DNA from: an uncultured Prevotellaceae bacterium
GTDB lineage: Bacteria > Bacteroidota > Bacteroidia > Bacteroidales > Bacteroidaceae
Direction of reading: 5' to 3'
Length of the DNA stretch: 37,522 bases
Assembly (NCBI GenBank): GCA_902797505.1
Contig: CADBSW010000180.1
Coordinates: 1-37,522 of the forward strand
The notes below the pieces were generated by a model, which saw only the letters and a program-made list of their open reading frames with translations, had not been told where the DNA came from and ran no database searches. The position numbers and the translations under genes are program-made. Shown here piece by piece: positions 1 to 8,353 of this stretch (position 1 is the first letter of the stretch; the number at the start of each line of letters is the position of its first letter).

Positions 1-850
1 GGCAACGTTATAGGGATCTGCCTCAGTACCTGTGCCGGAAGGAGTGCCGGTAGAGCCACCGCCACCACCGCCAGGACCTTCGGTCTTACCGTTAAGTGAG
101 TAGAGGTAACACTCTTTCTGTGAACTTTCAGGGGTGTTACCATTATAGTTGGTAACTTTACCATACAAGATTACCTCGTCACCTTCCTTTAACAGATCGC
201 CGTTAGAATATTCTTTGTTACCGAGATAGAGTGCACGATATACATAGAATTGTCCGTTCTCCGTGCCGTCATCAGAGATATAGAATGTGGCATTACCGAA
301 TCCTGAGTCGTAATTCTGCGGAACACCATTCCTGTCAACGGCGATAGAAACGACCTTACCCTTGAAATAGACGTTATCACTCTTGGCATTGGATGCTAAC
401 GATGCTGCCAATTGGCTGATTGCTGCTACATTATACGGATCCTCTAAGGTTCCTGATCCAGCTACTGGTCCGCTCGGAGTACCTCCACCGCTTGTTTCGC
501 CATTCAGTGAGTAGATGTAGCAACCCTGGGTAAACTCGTAAGTTCCATTGTAGTTGACGAGCACACCGCAGATAACTACCTCATCGCCGTCTTTGATCTC
601 CTCTTCTGATTTGAAGTTCTTGTTACCAAGACTCTTGGAGCGATACACGGTGAGTTGATCCTTTGATGTACCGTCGTCGGAGATATAGAAGGTGGCATTA
701 CCGAATGAACCGGTGTCGATCTCCTTAATAGAAACGATCTTACCTTTTACATATACGTTGGTGCTGGGTGCCTCACCCGACTCGATCAGTGCGTTGGCAG
801 CTGCCACATTGTACGGATCATCTACAGTACCCGATCCAGCGGGCTCTACC
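1..850 (-). repeat. In-gene tandem domain repeat, period about 380-405 bases
   Basis: Nearly the same 38-base stretch occurs at 263-300 and 668-705 (405 bases apart), and the PYNV-coding stretch recurs near 812, 432 and the left edge. The copies have diverged at the DNA level but keep their protein motifs. This is ordinary domain duplication within the lipoprotein gene. Confidence 0.75.
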
Positions 851-978
851 GTAGAACCGCCACCATCATCGATAGCTGCCTGGTTAGGGTCGTCGTAGGG
901 CATCGGTACATCCGCACAGCTTGTAAATGCCATGGTCACCATGACCATCATGAACACGGAATAAATAATCTTTTTCAT
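1..978 (-). CDS. OB-fold-like (DUF6359-type) repeat lipoprotein, partial, C-terminus beyond the window
   Basis: The reading frame is open from the ATG at 976-978 to the left edge (326 codons, no stop), so the C-terminus is missing. The N-terminus is a lipoprotein signal (MKKIIYSVF..., then a hydrophobic stretch ending FTSC, Cys21), so the product is probably anchored in an outer membrane and may face outward. After an Asp/Pro-rich linker come two full copies of a domain of about 130 residues. Each copy starts with a DPYNVAA motif, continues with V(Y/F)(V/F)KGK(I/V)VSI, FGNATFYISDDGT and GDEV(V/I), and ends in SLNG. A third copy starts at the window edge (GTEADPYNV). The pattern fits the DUF6359/YhcR-OB-fold-like group known from extracellular nucleases and surface lipoproteins. 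It is the third gene of the leftward unit led by the TonB receptor. Function inferred: surface binding of a ligand, possibly nucleic acid. Confidence 0.8.
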   Translation of the reverse strand, partial: MKKIIYSVFMMVMVTMAFTSCADVPMPYDDPNQAAIDDGGGSTVEPAGSGTVDDPYNVAAANALIESGEAPSTNVYVKGKIVSIKEIDTGSFGNATFYISDDGTSKDQLTVYRSKSLGNKNFKSEEEIKDGDEVVICGVLVNYNGTYEFTQGCYIYSLNGETSGGGTPSGPVAGSGTLEDPYNVAAISQLAASLASNAKSDNVYFKGKVVSIAVDRNGVPQNYDSGFGNATFYISDDGTENGQFYVYRALYLGNKEYSNGDLLKEGDEVILYGKVTNYNGNTPESSQKECYLYSLNGKTEGPGGGGGGSTGTPSGTGTEADPYNVA

Positions 979-1004
979 GTTATCTTGTTTTTTATACTTT
1001 TCTT

Positions 1005-1871
1005 TTATTGGTTTATAATCTCAATATCATCAGCCGTGCGGATGAGTATCTGCCACGTAGAGCGATAACGGGTGAAGATACCCGTGATGTTCACGGTGCC
1101 CGTAGGCAGGGCATCGGCAGCAAAATTGGCATACGTACTGGTGCGCACCACCATATAACTGTCGTTCAATCCTACCAGCCCTCTGTTCACGCTGTTGGCC
1201 GCATCCTTCTCCTTATCTGGGGCGAAGGTGGTCTTGCCGTCAGCTTTCTTGAAGGTCACGCCCTTGATGGTCATCAGTTTGCCGCAGTTCTCCTGGATGT
1301 AGTCGGCATCGCGGTATTTGCTCTTGTCGAACTCTACGGGTGTGATGACTCCCTTGTCGCTGGTATTCAGGATCTTGAAATGGTCGTTCCAGAGGATACG
1401 GCTCATCCTACTTACGTAGCTGGCGCCGTTCTTGTTGGTGTACGGAGTGCCGAGTTCGGGCTGCTGACCGTAGCCACCGATATACAATCCCTTCAGATCA
1501 ATGAGGATCTCTGTGCCTACCGGCATATAACTGAACAGTCCGCCCTGTGCGATGCAAACCAACAGGGCACCGGTGCCGTCATCAATAGCTACTTCGTTAT
1601 AGATATTTCCACCGATATCGTTACCCGTGACATATCCTTTGATCTGGATATCATCGGTAATCTCCTTATATGAGTTGGTGGAGTTGAAGATTACTGACGT
1701 ATACTGGTCTTTCAGTTGTTTGATGGTAATGACATTTGTCTCCGTGAGATTCCTGTTGCCATACGGACTGCCCACTGGGTAGGGGTTCTCCCAGTCGTCA
1801 TCCATACAACTGGTTGCCATACAACAGATCAACGCTAACAGAATATATTTTATATCTTTCATCTTTGTCAT
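1005..1871 (-). CDS. DUF5689 lipoprotein
   Basis: A 288-residue protein. The start is taken at the ATG at 1869-1871. A longer frame begins with TTG at 1892 and would overlap the TonB gene; the ATG at 1860-1862 is an equally possible start. The N-terminus is a lipoprotein signal (MKDIKYILLALICCMATSC). The body has the DUF5689 pattern: ITIKQLKDQY, IQIKGYVTGND, GNIYNEVAIDDGTGAL, then VGTEILIDLKGLYIGGYGQQPELG, a beta-rich layout like an OB fold. The C-terminal half (GKLMTIKGVTF, then NITGIFTRY...WQILIRTADDIE) looks like a second related segment. It lies 4 bases after the TonB receptor gene, so the two are surely co-transcribed. Such lipoproteins usually act on the cell surface beside a TonB receptor; the ligand is unknown. 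Confidence 0.8.
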   Translation of the reverse strand: MTKMKDIKYILLALICCMATSCMDDDWENPYPVGSPYGNRNLTETNVITIKQLKDQYTSVIFNSTNSYKEITDDIQIKGYVTGNDIGGNIYNEVAIDDGTGALLVCIAQGGLFSYMPVGTEILIDLKGLYIGGYGQQPELGTPYTNKNGASYVSRMSRILWNDHFKILNTSDKGVITPVEFDKSKYRDADYIQENCGKLMTIKGVTFKKADGKTTFAPDKEKDAANSVNRGLVGLNDSYMVVRTSTYANFAADALPTGTVNITGIFTRYRSTWQILIRTADDIEIINQ

Positions 1872-1875
1872 GTTT

Positions 1876-4449
1876 TTAGAATTTATAAGCAAGGTTAATC
1901 ATTCCGTTAGTGCCGTAAGCATAGTATTTCTTCGGATTGAGAGAGAACTTGTACGCACGCACGTTACCCGATGCGGTATAGTCGCTTCGGCTCTGTTCGT
2001 ATCCGCCCGTACAAAGTTTGGTGTTGTTCAGCAGATTCGTGATGCTGAGGTTGATCGACAGGTTGCCGTGCTTCATTCGGATGGTACGTCCGATGCTGGC
2101 ATCTACCATGAATCCGCCTTTGCCCTCAGCCTGTGCCAAGGCTGACTCCAGGATATTACCTTCGTTGTCGTATACATCACCGTTCACCTCTTGTCTGCCC
2201 TGCAGCGTACTGCCGTAGCGGTAGCTGGGTGAGTAGGAGAGATAGATACGGTCGTAGTAGTTGCAGTTCACGTCGATGAACCATCCACTGGCATGGTAGC
2301 TCAGTCCTACGCTGGCAGCCGTCAATGGCGTTCCTGCCTCGCGCATGTTCTTATTATATACGGTCTCGGGCTTACCGCCGTTGGCGTCGTTGAAGGTTCC
2401 CGAGGTGGATTTCATATACCATACATTGGCGTTGTTGGTGTTCTTCGCCTCACTGATAGTTCCCAATGCCATGAAGTCGAGACTCGAGGTGATCTTGTAT
2501 TTCATTCCTACCTCCACACCGTAGTATGCTTTCTTGATGCCCGACAGCGAGACATACGAGAAAGAGTTGATATCGTCGAAGTAGAAGTTCTGGTACTCCG
2601 TGACATCCGACAGTTGACTGTAGTAGCCGTTGATGTTCAGGTGTATGCGGGCATTCTGATACTGATAGCCCACTTCTGAGCTCAGTACGCTCTCGTTGTC
2701 GAGGTTCACTACAAAGTCGTTGTTGATCTCGGGTGATACAAATGCAGTGGATGGCAGTGGCGCCCGTTTCTCATAACCGGCACCCAGCAAGACGGTATGT
2801 CCGTGTCCGAGATTCATCGTGGCTCCGATCTTCACACCACCATCTAAGAACTTTGCCGTTCCGCTCTTGCCGTAGGAGTTCTCCGGGGCCATACCGTTGC
2901 GCATCTTTCCGTCGCGCTGCATGGTGACACCGCCGATCTTTGCGGCTGCATTGAGGTGTATCTTACCGAAGTTGTGTGCGTAGTTGGTCCATGCCGTGGC
3001 TTTGTTCACCAGGATATTGAAGTCGTATCCGAACCTGTCACCTTCGCGCACTACCGCATTGGGGTTGTTCATGTCATACTGCACCTCGTCGGAGTTGGGC
3101 GCATAGGTGCCGATGGCGTAGGTGTTCAGGTTGTGGAAATTGTTTGCTCCCAGCAGATCCTCCATTGTCTGGTAGTGCATGCCTTTATTCGTGGCAGCCT
3201 GCAGTCCGATATTCCAGATGCTGTTCTTTGTAAGTTGCTTATGCAGCGCTGTGGAGAAGGCGATGTTCAGGTTGTCGTTATGCTTGGCCTGCAGGTAATA
3301 CATGGCGTCGGCACCTTGTTCGTTTACCTGTCGGTTGGCGTAATACAGTTTATCCCAGTCGATCTGGCGGTTGCGCTTGCTGGCCGTCATATATTTATAA
3401 GAGGTGTTCCAATCCTCCAAGTTCTGGTCCGTGCGGTTACGGATATCTGTCTCATCCCACACGTCGTAGTAGCTTGATGGCAGCAGCTTCCAGTAGTCGG
3501 GCTGCGGGTTGTCGCTGTCATTGTAGTTCAGTTTGGTACTCTTATAGATAGAGTATCTGCCTAACAGCGAGGTGGTCAGACGGGTGTTGTCATCGATCTT
3601 CCAGTCCCATGTCAACAGGGCGGTAGGCGAGAAGTCGTGCACCACGCGTGAATTACGCTTCTTGCCGTCTTGCCATCCCCAGTAGGGGTTATACTGGTTG
3701 TTGTTGGCCAACCAGTACATCTCGTCGGTAGAGGCACCTTGTGAGGCGCGCTCGGTGGGGTTACCCCAGGTAACGAATGAGATGGCGTGCTCGTGCTGAT
3801 CGCCTAACAGTTTCTCTACGCCGAGGAAGTAGGACAGTGAGTTGTAGAATGTTCCTTCTACATATCCCTCATTGGCCCAGCGGTAGGTGATATTGGCCGA
3901 GTAGGCCCATCCCTTCTCGTTCAGTCCGCTGTTGTAGGTGTACATGCCGCGCACCAGGTAGTTACGGTTGGCGCCCGTCAACGTCAGTCGCTGTCCGGTA
4001 GCCATGTTGGCCGGACGGAAATTGTAGTTGTTCGATCCTGCCATACCCGTCATAGAGAAGTTGTTGTTCTCAAAGGGTAGCGCGAACTCCACGCCTTTGG
4101 TCTGCTGGTTCAGACCACCCACAAGTGAGTAGCGGAACTGCCCGCTCTCCATGTCGTTCATCTGCACGCCGTTGATATATACATCATTGAAACGCTGATT
4201 GAACGCACGGTAACGGAAACGTACGGGTGAAAACAGGTAACCCACCTCATTGGCATAGATATTATTGTTGGAACTGATGATGGTGACATTCTGCGACATA
4301 TCATCATCCTCGCCCAACTGTGCCTCCGTAAAAGTAAAGGAGGATTCCTCTATGGTGGCTTCCTTCTGTCCCTCTGTTCCACTGACTTGCGCAAAGGCAA
4401 ATGGTGTGTAGCAAAGAGCTAACACAGCTAATAAAAGCTTCTTTTGCAT
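1876..4449 (-). CDS. TonB-dependent outer-membrane receptor
   Basis: 857 residues. Signal peptide MQKKLLLAVLALCYTPFAFAQ, then an acidic linker, then a plug-like region (RFRYRAFNQRFNDVYINGVQMND at about residues 76-98, with the NDVYINGV signature), then a long Gly/aromatic-rich beta-barrel ending in phenylalanine (NLAYKF), as outer-membrane proteins do. The usual N-terminal carboxypeptidase-regulatory-like domain of SusC proteins is not seen, and no SusD gene follows. Instead a DUF5689 lipoprotein and an OB-like lipoprotein follow. The receptor is probably powered by TonB/ExbBD encoded elsewhere. Substrate unknown; the divergent secreted nuclease-like gene makes a nucleic-acid-derived or phosphorylated substrate an attractive guess. 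The gene has a good Bacteroidetes promoter at 4475-4505. Confidence 0.88.
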   Translation of the reverse strand: MQKKLLLAVLALCYTPFAFAQVSGTEGQKEATIEESSFTFTEAQLGEDDDMSQNVTIISSNNNIYANEVGYLFSPVRFRYRAFNQRFNDVYINGVQMNDMESGQFRYSLVGGLNQQTKGVEFALPFENNNFSMTGMAGSNNYNFRPANMATGQRLTLTGANRNYLVRGMYTYNSGLNEKGWAYSANITYRWANEGYVEGTFYNSLSYFLGVEKLLGDQHEHAISFVTWGNPTERASQGASTDEMYWLANNNQYNPYWGWQDGKKRNSRVVHDFSPTALLTWDWKIDDNTRLTTSLLGRYSIYKSTKLNYNDSDNPQPDYWKLLPSSYYDVWDETDIRNRTDQNLEDWNTSYKYMTASKRNRQIDWDKLYYANRQVNEQGADAMYYLQAKHNDNLNIAFSTALHKQLTKNSIWNIGLQAATNKGMHYQTMEDLLGANNFHNLNTYAIGTYAPNSDEVQYDMNNPNAVVREGDRFGYDFNILVNKATAWTNYAHNFGKIHLNAAAKIGGVTMQRDGKMRNGMAPENSYGKSGTAKFLDGGVKIGATMNLGHGHTVLLGAGYEKRAPLPSTAFVSPEINNDFVVNLDNESVLSSEVGYQYQNARIHLNINGYYSQLSDVTEYQNFYFDDINSFSYVSLSGIKKAYYGVEVGMKYKITSSLDFMALGTISEAKNTNNANVWYMKSTSGTFNDANGGKPETVYNKNMREAGTPLTAASVGLSYHASGWFIDVNCNYYDRIYLSYSPSYRYGSTLQGRQEVNGDVYDNEGNILESALAQAEGKGGFMVDASIGRTIRMKHGNLSINLSITNLLNNTKLCTGGYEQSRSDYTASGNVRAYKFSLNPKKYYAYGTNGMINLAYKF

Positions 4450-4474
4450 ATAATATTCTGGTTAGTATTTCTTG

Positions 4475-4505
4475 CAAAGATAACATTTATTATTGGAAGT
4501 GCAAA
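4475..4505 (-). promoter_or_regulatory. Bacteroidetes-type promoter for the TonB receptor operon
   Basis: On the minus strand TTTG (4505-4502) is followed after exactly 19 bases by TATCTTTG (4482-4475). This fits the -33 TTTG / -7 TAnnTTTG consensus of the Bacteroidetes primary sigma factor. It lies 26 bases upstream of the ATG at 4449. Confidence 0.75.
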
Positions 4506-4557
4506 ATTAATTTAATAAAAATAGCAGATCACCCATCGTTATTTGAAATATTATTGT

Positions 4558-4565
4558 TATCTTTG
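4558..4565 (+). promoter_or_regulatory. -7 element for the EEP gene
   Basis: TATCTTTG at 4558-4565 matches TAnnTTTG perfectly; no clear -33 TTTG is seen at the right distance. It covers the G of a possible GTG start at 4565, which rules out that start and supports the ATG at 4589. The two divergent promoters are only about 50 bases apart, so joint regulation from the space between them is possible. Confidence 0.6.
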
Positions 4566-4588
4566 TGGCAAATTCTTATACTACTCTT

Positions 4589-5647
4589 ATGAAAAAACTG
4601 AATATTGTCTTGGTCATATTACTTTGTTTTGTGACCATCTGTCTGCAGGCACAGAAAGAACAGAAAAGTTATACGGTCTATGCAGTAGGCTTTTATAACC
4701 TGGAGAATCTCTTCGACACTTGTCATGACGAGGGGAAGAACGACTATGAATACCTTCCTACGGGTGCCAATAAGTGGACGGGGATGAAATATTCTCACAA
4801 ACTGCGTAATATGTCGAGAGTGCTCTCAGAGATGGGTACTGATGTGCTTGCCAATGTGGGTTGCTCATTCATCGGCGTGTCAGAGGTAGAGAATGCCAAG
4901 GCCCTTTCTGATCTTTGTAATCAGGAGCCCCTGAAGGCCCGTAACTTCCAGTTTGCCCATATCGAGGGTCCTGACCGTCGTGGTGTTGACTGCGCCCTGC
5001 TTTATAACCCCGCACTGTTTCAGGTAGACTCGATGTACCTGGTGCCCTATGTACCCGAGGAAGAGAAAGACAGCACCTTTAAGACTCGTGGCTTCTTTAC
5101 AGTATGCGGCAGACTGGCCGGAGAACCAGTATCTGTTGTTGTATGCCACTGGCCCAGTCGTTTTAGCACCTCTTATTATCGTGAGGTGGCAGGCCGGCAG
5201 ACCAAGGCTGTGGTAGATGACCTGAGAAAGAAGAACCCAGAGATGAAAGTCTTTGTGATGGGTGACTTGAACGACGATCCCATCAATACCAGCGTGACCG
5301 TAGGGTTGCGAGGCAAAGCTAATCCTGATGAGGTGGGCGATGATGACATGTATAACCCCTGGTATAACGTGCTCGCCAAGGAGGGGCGCGGCACCCTGAG
5401 CTATCAGGGGTCCTGGAATCTGTTCGACCAGATCCTCCTGTCGTCTAACCTTATTAATAAGAATAAGGAGCGCAACTACGAGTCGTTGAAGTATTGGAAG
5501 AATCAGATCTTCCGCCGTGACTACCTTATACAACAGGAGGGCAACTATAAGGGTACTCCCAAGCGTACACATGCCGGTGGCGTATGGCTCGACGGCTATA
5601 GCGATCACCTGCCTACCGTGGTCTATCTGGTAAAGGAGAAGAAGTGA
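4589..5647 (+). CDS. Secreted endonuclease/exonuclease/phosphatase (EEP) family protein
   Basis: 352 residues. Signal peptide MKKLNIVLVILLCFVTICLQAQ, cleaved by signal peptidase I. The core motifs of the EEP (DNase I-like) metal-dependent phosphodiesterase fold appear in order: FYNLENLFDT (Asn), GVSEVEN (metal-binding Glu), RRGVDCALLYNP, VVVCHWPSR (catalytic His), VMGDLNDDP (Asp/Asn pair) and the final YSDHLP (Asp-His). All key residues are present, so it is probably active. Members cut DNA, RNA, inositol phosphates or phospholipids; the substrate cannot be read from the motifs. The divergent neighbours (TonB receptor, OB-like lipoproteins) match the accessory modules of extracellular nucleases, which favours a periplasmic or secreted nuclease. 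Its TGA overlaps the next gene's GTG. Confidence 0.85.
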   Translation: MKKLNIVLVILLCFVTICLQAQKEQKSYTVYAVGFYNLENLFDTCHDEGKNDYEYLPTGANKWTGMKYSHKLRNMSRVLSEMGTDVLANVGCSFIGVSEVENAKALSDLCNQEPLKARNFQFAHIEGPDRRGVDCALLYNPALFQVDSMYLVPYVPEEEKDSTFKTRGFFTVCGRLAGEPVSVVVCHWPSRFSTSYYREVAGRQTKAVVDDLRKKNPEMKVFVMGDLNDDPINTSVTVGLRGKANPDEVGDDDMYNPWYNVLAKEGRGTLSYQGSWNLFDQILLSSNLINKNKERNYESLKYWKNQIFRRDYLIQQEGNYKGTPKRTHAGGVWLDGYSDHLPTVVYLVKEKK

Positions 5648-6216
5648 CAGAGTATCATCCGCTGCAACCCTTCCTGCCCGAGAATGCCCATGTGCTGATG
5701 CTCGGTAGTTTTCCTCCCGCCAAGAAACGGTGGTGCATGGATTTCTTCTATCCGAACTATATCAATGACATGTGGCGAATCATGGGACTTGTCTTCTTTC
5801 ACGACAAGCTTCATTTCGTGGATGAGGCGCAGCGCACTTTCCGTAAGACGATGATTGTGGAGTGGTTGCGGCAGACGGGCATCGCTCTTTATGATACGGC
5901 CACGGCCGTGATACGCACGAAGAATACCGCCTCTGACAAGGATCTCGAGGTGGTGGAACGCACCGATGTGGATGCGCTGCTTAGGGAATTGCCAGAATGT
6001 AAGGCCATCGTGGTGACTGGACAGAAAGCCGCCGACGTGCTCACCGGGCATTACGGTATCACACAACCTAAGGTGGGCGGTTATGTGCCATTCCCCTTCG
6101 AGGGGAGGATCATCAGACTCTATCGGATGCCCAGTTCATCGAGAGCCTATCCTATGCGCTTGGAACAGAAAGCCGTCTTTTATGAACAGATGTTTAACGA
6201 ATTAGGATTATTATAA
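5644..6216 (+). CDS. Uracil-DNA glycosylase superfamily protein (MUG/TDG-like)
   Basis: 190 residues, starting with GTG inside a GTGA overlap with the EEP stop, so translation is coupled. The motif LMLGSFPP (residues about 18-25) followed by FFYPNYINDMWRI resembles motif 1 of the uracil-DNA glycosylase fold, and MPSSSRAY (about 163-170) resembles the MPSSS motif 2 of thymine-DNA glycosylases. The fold therefore predicts base excision of uracil, mismatched bases or hypoxanthine from DNA. The motif 1 acidic/Asn position typical of active UDG and MUG enzymes is not obvious, so the exact base is unknown. No signal peptide, so cytoplasmic. The pairing with a secreted nuclease may be chance operon packing. 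Confidence 0.72.
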   Translation: MTEYHPLQPFLPENAHVLMLGSFPPAKKRWCMDFFYPNYINDMWRIMGLVFFHDKLHFVDEAQRTFRKTMIVEWLRQTGIALYDTATAVIRTKNTASDKDLEVVERTDVDALLRELPECKAIVVTGQKAADVLTGHYGITQPKVGGYVPFPFEGRIIRLYRMPSSSRAYPMRLEQKAVFYEQMFNELGLL

Positions 6217-6224
6217 ATACAGAT

Positions 6225-6833
6225 ATGACAATCATAGGAATAGCTGGTGGCACCGGTTCGGGAAAGACCACCGTGGTAAAGAAGATCGTGGAGGCGCTGC
6301 CACCGCATTGCGTGGCCGTAGTGCCCATGGACTCATATTACAACGACACCTCTGACTTGACAGAGGAAGAGCGTAAGCAGATCAACTTCGATCATCCTGA
6401 TGCCTTCGACTGGAAACTGCTGCATAAGCAGATTGCCCAACTGCGCAGGGGAGAGGCTATCGAACAGCCCACCTACAGCTATATCATCAGCAACCGACTG
6501 AAAGAGACCGTCCATGTGGAGCCTAAGCCGGTGATTATCATCGAGGGCATCATGACGCTCGTAGACCGTAAACTGCGTTCGTTAATGGATTTAAAGATCT
6601 TCGTGGATACCGACAGCGATGAGCGACTCATCCGTAATATCCTGCGTGACGTGGTAGAGCGCGGACGTACTGTCGACATGGTGCTCAACCGTTATATGGA
6701 GGTGCTCAAGCCGATGCATGAGCAGTTTATCGAGCCCACCAAGAAGTACGCCGATATCATCATCCCGCAGGGTGGAGAGAACACCAAGGGTATCAATATC
6801 ATCTGTAAATATATCGAAGGACTGGCACGGTAA
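6225..6833 (+). CDS. udk: Uridine kinase
   Basis: 202 residues, the normal length for bacterial uridine/cytidine kinase. It phosphorylates uridine and cytidine to UMP and CMP with ATP or GTP in the pyrimidine salvage pathway. Visible motifs are the P-loop GIAGGTGSGKTT (residues 4-15), the MDSYY region that holds the catalytic Asp (about 35-39), the NFDHPDAFDW nucleoside-site motif (about 54-63), PTYSY, the EGI motif and the R-rich lid (RNILRDVVERGR). It starts 8 bases after the glycosylase gene, in the same direction, so the two are probably co-transcribed. It ends 14 bases before the convergent DUF308 gene, with no clear terminator between them. Confidence 0.93.
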   Translation: MTIIGIAGGTGSGKTTVVKKIVEALPPHCVAVVPMDSYYNDTSDLTEEERKQINFDHPDAFDWKLLHKQIAQLRRGEAIEQPTYSYIISNRLKETVHVEPKPVIIIEGIMTLVDRKLRSLMDLKIFVDTDSDERLIRNILRDVVERGRTVDMVLNRYMEVLKPMHEQFIEPTKKYADIIIPQGGENTKGINIICKYIEGLAR

Positions 6834-6847
6834 TAAGTATTACCATG

Positions 6848-7555
6848 CTATTCCTTCACTTCCTCTGCCACAACTTCCTGTGCGTTCTTTGCTGCGGCAG
6901 CTTGCTCTTCAAGCTGTTGCTGCATCTTGAGGTATTGTTTTCTCACGCGGTAAATCTTCAGGGCGTTGATACACTCCACAATACCGTATAATACCAAGCC
7001 CCAGCCCAAGAGTTTGAAAGGCAGGGCGGCCATCTCCATGGGGCGCACAACGGTATAGATGCCCACGAGGAGAATGACGATGGGGAGGAGCCAGTAGATA
7101 ACGCCAATATTGCTGAACTTACGGGCGGTGATGAGGTTGACCAGTTGGTTGATGGCACCCAAGATCAGGATTGCTGACAGGGTGTATAGCAGTCCTTTGA
7201 CGAAATTGCCGGGCATCACCGCCAGGATAATACCCAGGATCATACTGCCGATACCCACGATGGGGTAGGAGGGCTTGACGAGTGCCTTCAGCTGTTCTGC
7301 GCGCTCACGGTCGACAACCGCCGTGGTATCGCTGTCACTACGCATCTCCATCATCATGTTCCATTGTTCTGCCGCCGACTGCACCCTGCGTTTCTCCACG
7401 TAGTAGGCAATGACGGATATCAATCCACTGATGAAAAACAGGGCTCCGAAGATGAGCGTCATCCAATGTACCATGTCGTGGCGGTAGATTACCAGCATAT
7501 AACCGACTGCTATCGCGCATACTGAGCGCAGCAGTGAACTTTGTAGTATCCTCAT
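6848..7555 (-). CDS. DUF308 (HdeD-like) membrane protein
   Basis: 235 residues with about six hydrophobic helices in two groups of three, split by a charged loop at about residues 53-93. The C-terminus is a charged, Ala/Glu/Gln-rich helix (QQQLEEQAAAAKNAQEVVAEEVKE) that may form a coiled coil in the cytoplasm. The paired three-helix layout with GLISVI and GIVECINAL segments fits the DUF308/HdeD family. Function is unknown; E. coli HdeD is linked to acid stress, which should not be carried over here. It is a single leftward gene, divergent from the histidine phosphatase gene. Confidence 0.7.
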   Translation of the reverse strand: MRILQSSLLRSVCAIAVGYMLVIYRHDMVHWMTLIFGALFFISGLISVIAYYVEKRRVQSAAEQWNMMMEMRSDSDTTAVVDRERAEQLKALVKPSYPIVGIGSMILGIILAVMPGNFVKGLLYTLSAILILGAINQLVNLITARKFSNIGVIYWLLPIVILLVGIYTVVRPMEMAALPFKLLGWGLVLYGIVECINALKIYRVRKQYLKMQQQLEEQAAAAKNAQEVVAEEVKE

Positions 7556-7617
7556 GATGTTATTCTTATTTTTCTTGCGAAATTAATAAATTCTGCTGAA
7601 CAAACCAATTTTTTTAT

Positions 7618-7625
7618 TAATTTTG
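7618..7625 (+). promoter_or_regulatory. -7 element for the histidine phosphatase gene
   Basis: TAATTTTG matches TAnnTTTG. The -33 region holds only a weak partial match. The expected start site leaves a leader of about 11 bases before the ATG at 7644. Confidence 0.5.
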
Positions 7626-7643
7626 TAGGCAAATACGACGATA

Positions 7644-8150
7644 ATGACAACCTTATATTTAGTGAGACACGGGGAAACCGTTGACAATGTTAACCAGATC
7701 ATGCAGGGACAGACGCAAGGGCAGCTCACCGAGAATGGTGTGCGACAGGCAGAGCAGTTGGCCGAGGAGATGTGTCGGGTGCCTATCGATGTGTTTGTTT
7801 CCAGTGATCTGAAGAGAAGCATGGATACCTGTAGGATCATTGCTCAGCGACATGACAAGGAGATCGTTACCACACCGCTGTTGCGGGAGCGCGACTGGGG
7901 CGGGTTTACAGGGAGGTTTATCCCCTCGCTGAAGGATGAGGTGTGGCCCGATGATATCGAGTCATTAGACGAATTGTTGAGTCGTGCCCGCCGCTTCTTG
8001 TCGTTTATCAAAGAGGAATACCCCGGGAAAAAAGTGCTGGCCGTAGGGCATGGCATCATCAACAAGGCTATCCAAGCGGTGTATTTCGATAAGACGATGA
8101 AGGAGATCCCCCGGATGATGAATGCGGAAGTAAGGACTTTGGAATTATAA
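7644..8150 (+). CDS. Histidine phosphatase (phosphoglycerate mutase-like) family protein
   Basis: 168 residues, cytoplasmic. It carries the catalytic LVRHGET motif (residues 6-12, with the phospho-accepting His), the SSDLKRSMDT segment, the acid catalyst region LLRERDWGGFTG and the second His motif AVGHGIINKA. All four phosphate-pocket elements are present, so it is probably an active phosphatase or mutase. The short length and the RERDWG motif suit the small cobC/GpmB-like phosphatases rather than glycolytic phosphoglycerate mutase. Substrate unknown. It stands alone between the divergent DUF308 gene and a gene-free spacer. Confidence 0.85.
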   Translation: MTTLYLVRHGETVDNVNQIMQGQTQGQLTENGVRQAEQLAEEMCRVPIDVFVSSDLKRSMDTCRIIAQRHDKEIVTTPLLRERDWGGFTGRFIPSLKDEVWPDDIESLDELLSRARRFLSFIKEEYPGKKVLAVGHGIINKAIQAVYFDKTMKEIPRMMNAEVRTLEL

Positions 8151-8201
8151 TGAACAATAACCAATCACTAACAAGCAGACCTCAAGGACTTTCGTATAGA
8201 C

Positions 8202-8241
8202 AAAAAAAATAAGGACAGGGCCACTCACGTAGACCTGTCCT
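8202..8241 (-). terminator. Rho-independent terminator, minus strand
   Basis: Stem AGGACAGG (8212-8219) with CCTGTCCT (8234-8241), 14-base loop. On the minus strand it is followed by a run of eight T (plus-strand A-run 8202-8209). It would end the transcript of the secreted protein gene at 8489-9535 after a 3' UTR of about 280 bases. There is no T-run on the plus strand, so it does not serve the histidine phosphatase well. Confidence 0.65.
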
Positions 8242-8353
8242 CTAATCTATAACCTAAATTACTAACCTAAAAACCTTAATACTACTAATCACTAACCATT
8301 ATATAATATCTATTTTATAACTCAATTTCCTATGGCGATGATTGATTTCCCCT

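Noticed and set aside
1008-1673. 221-codon frame on the plus strand
   Set aside because: It lies antisense to the DUF5689 lipoprotein gene, which has a signal peptide, a recognisable domain and operon context; the plus frame has none.
4880-5608. 242-codon frame on the minus strand
   Set aside because: Antisense to the EEP gene, whose catalytic motifs are all present on the plus strand.
8202-8241. Terminator for the histidine phosphatase gene (plus strand)
   Set aside because: The T-run is only on the minus strand, so it suits the leftward gene; on the plus strand nothing T-rich follows the stem.
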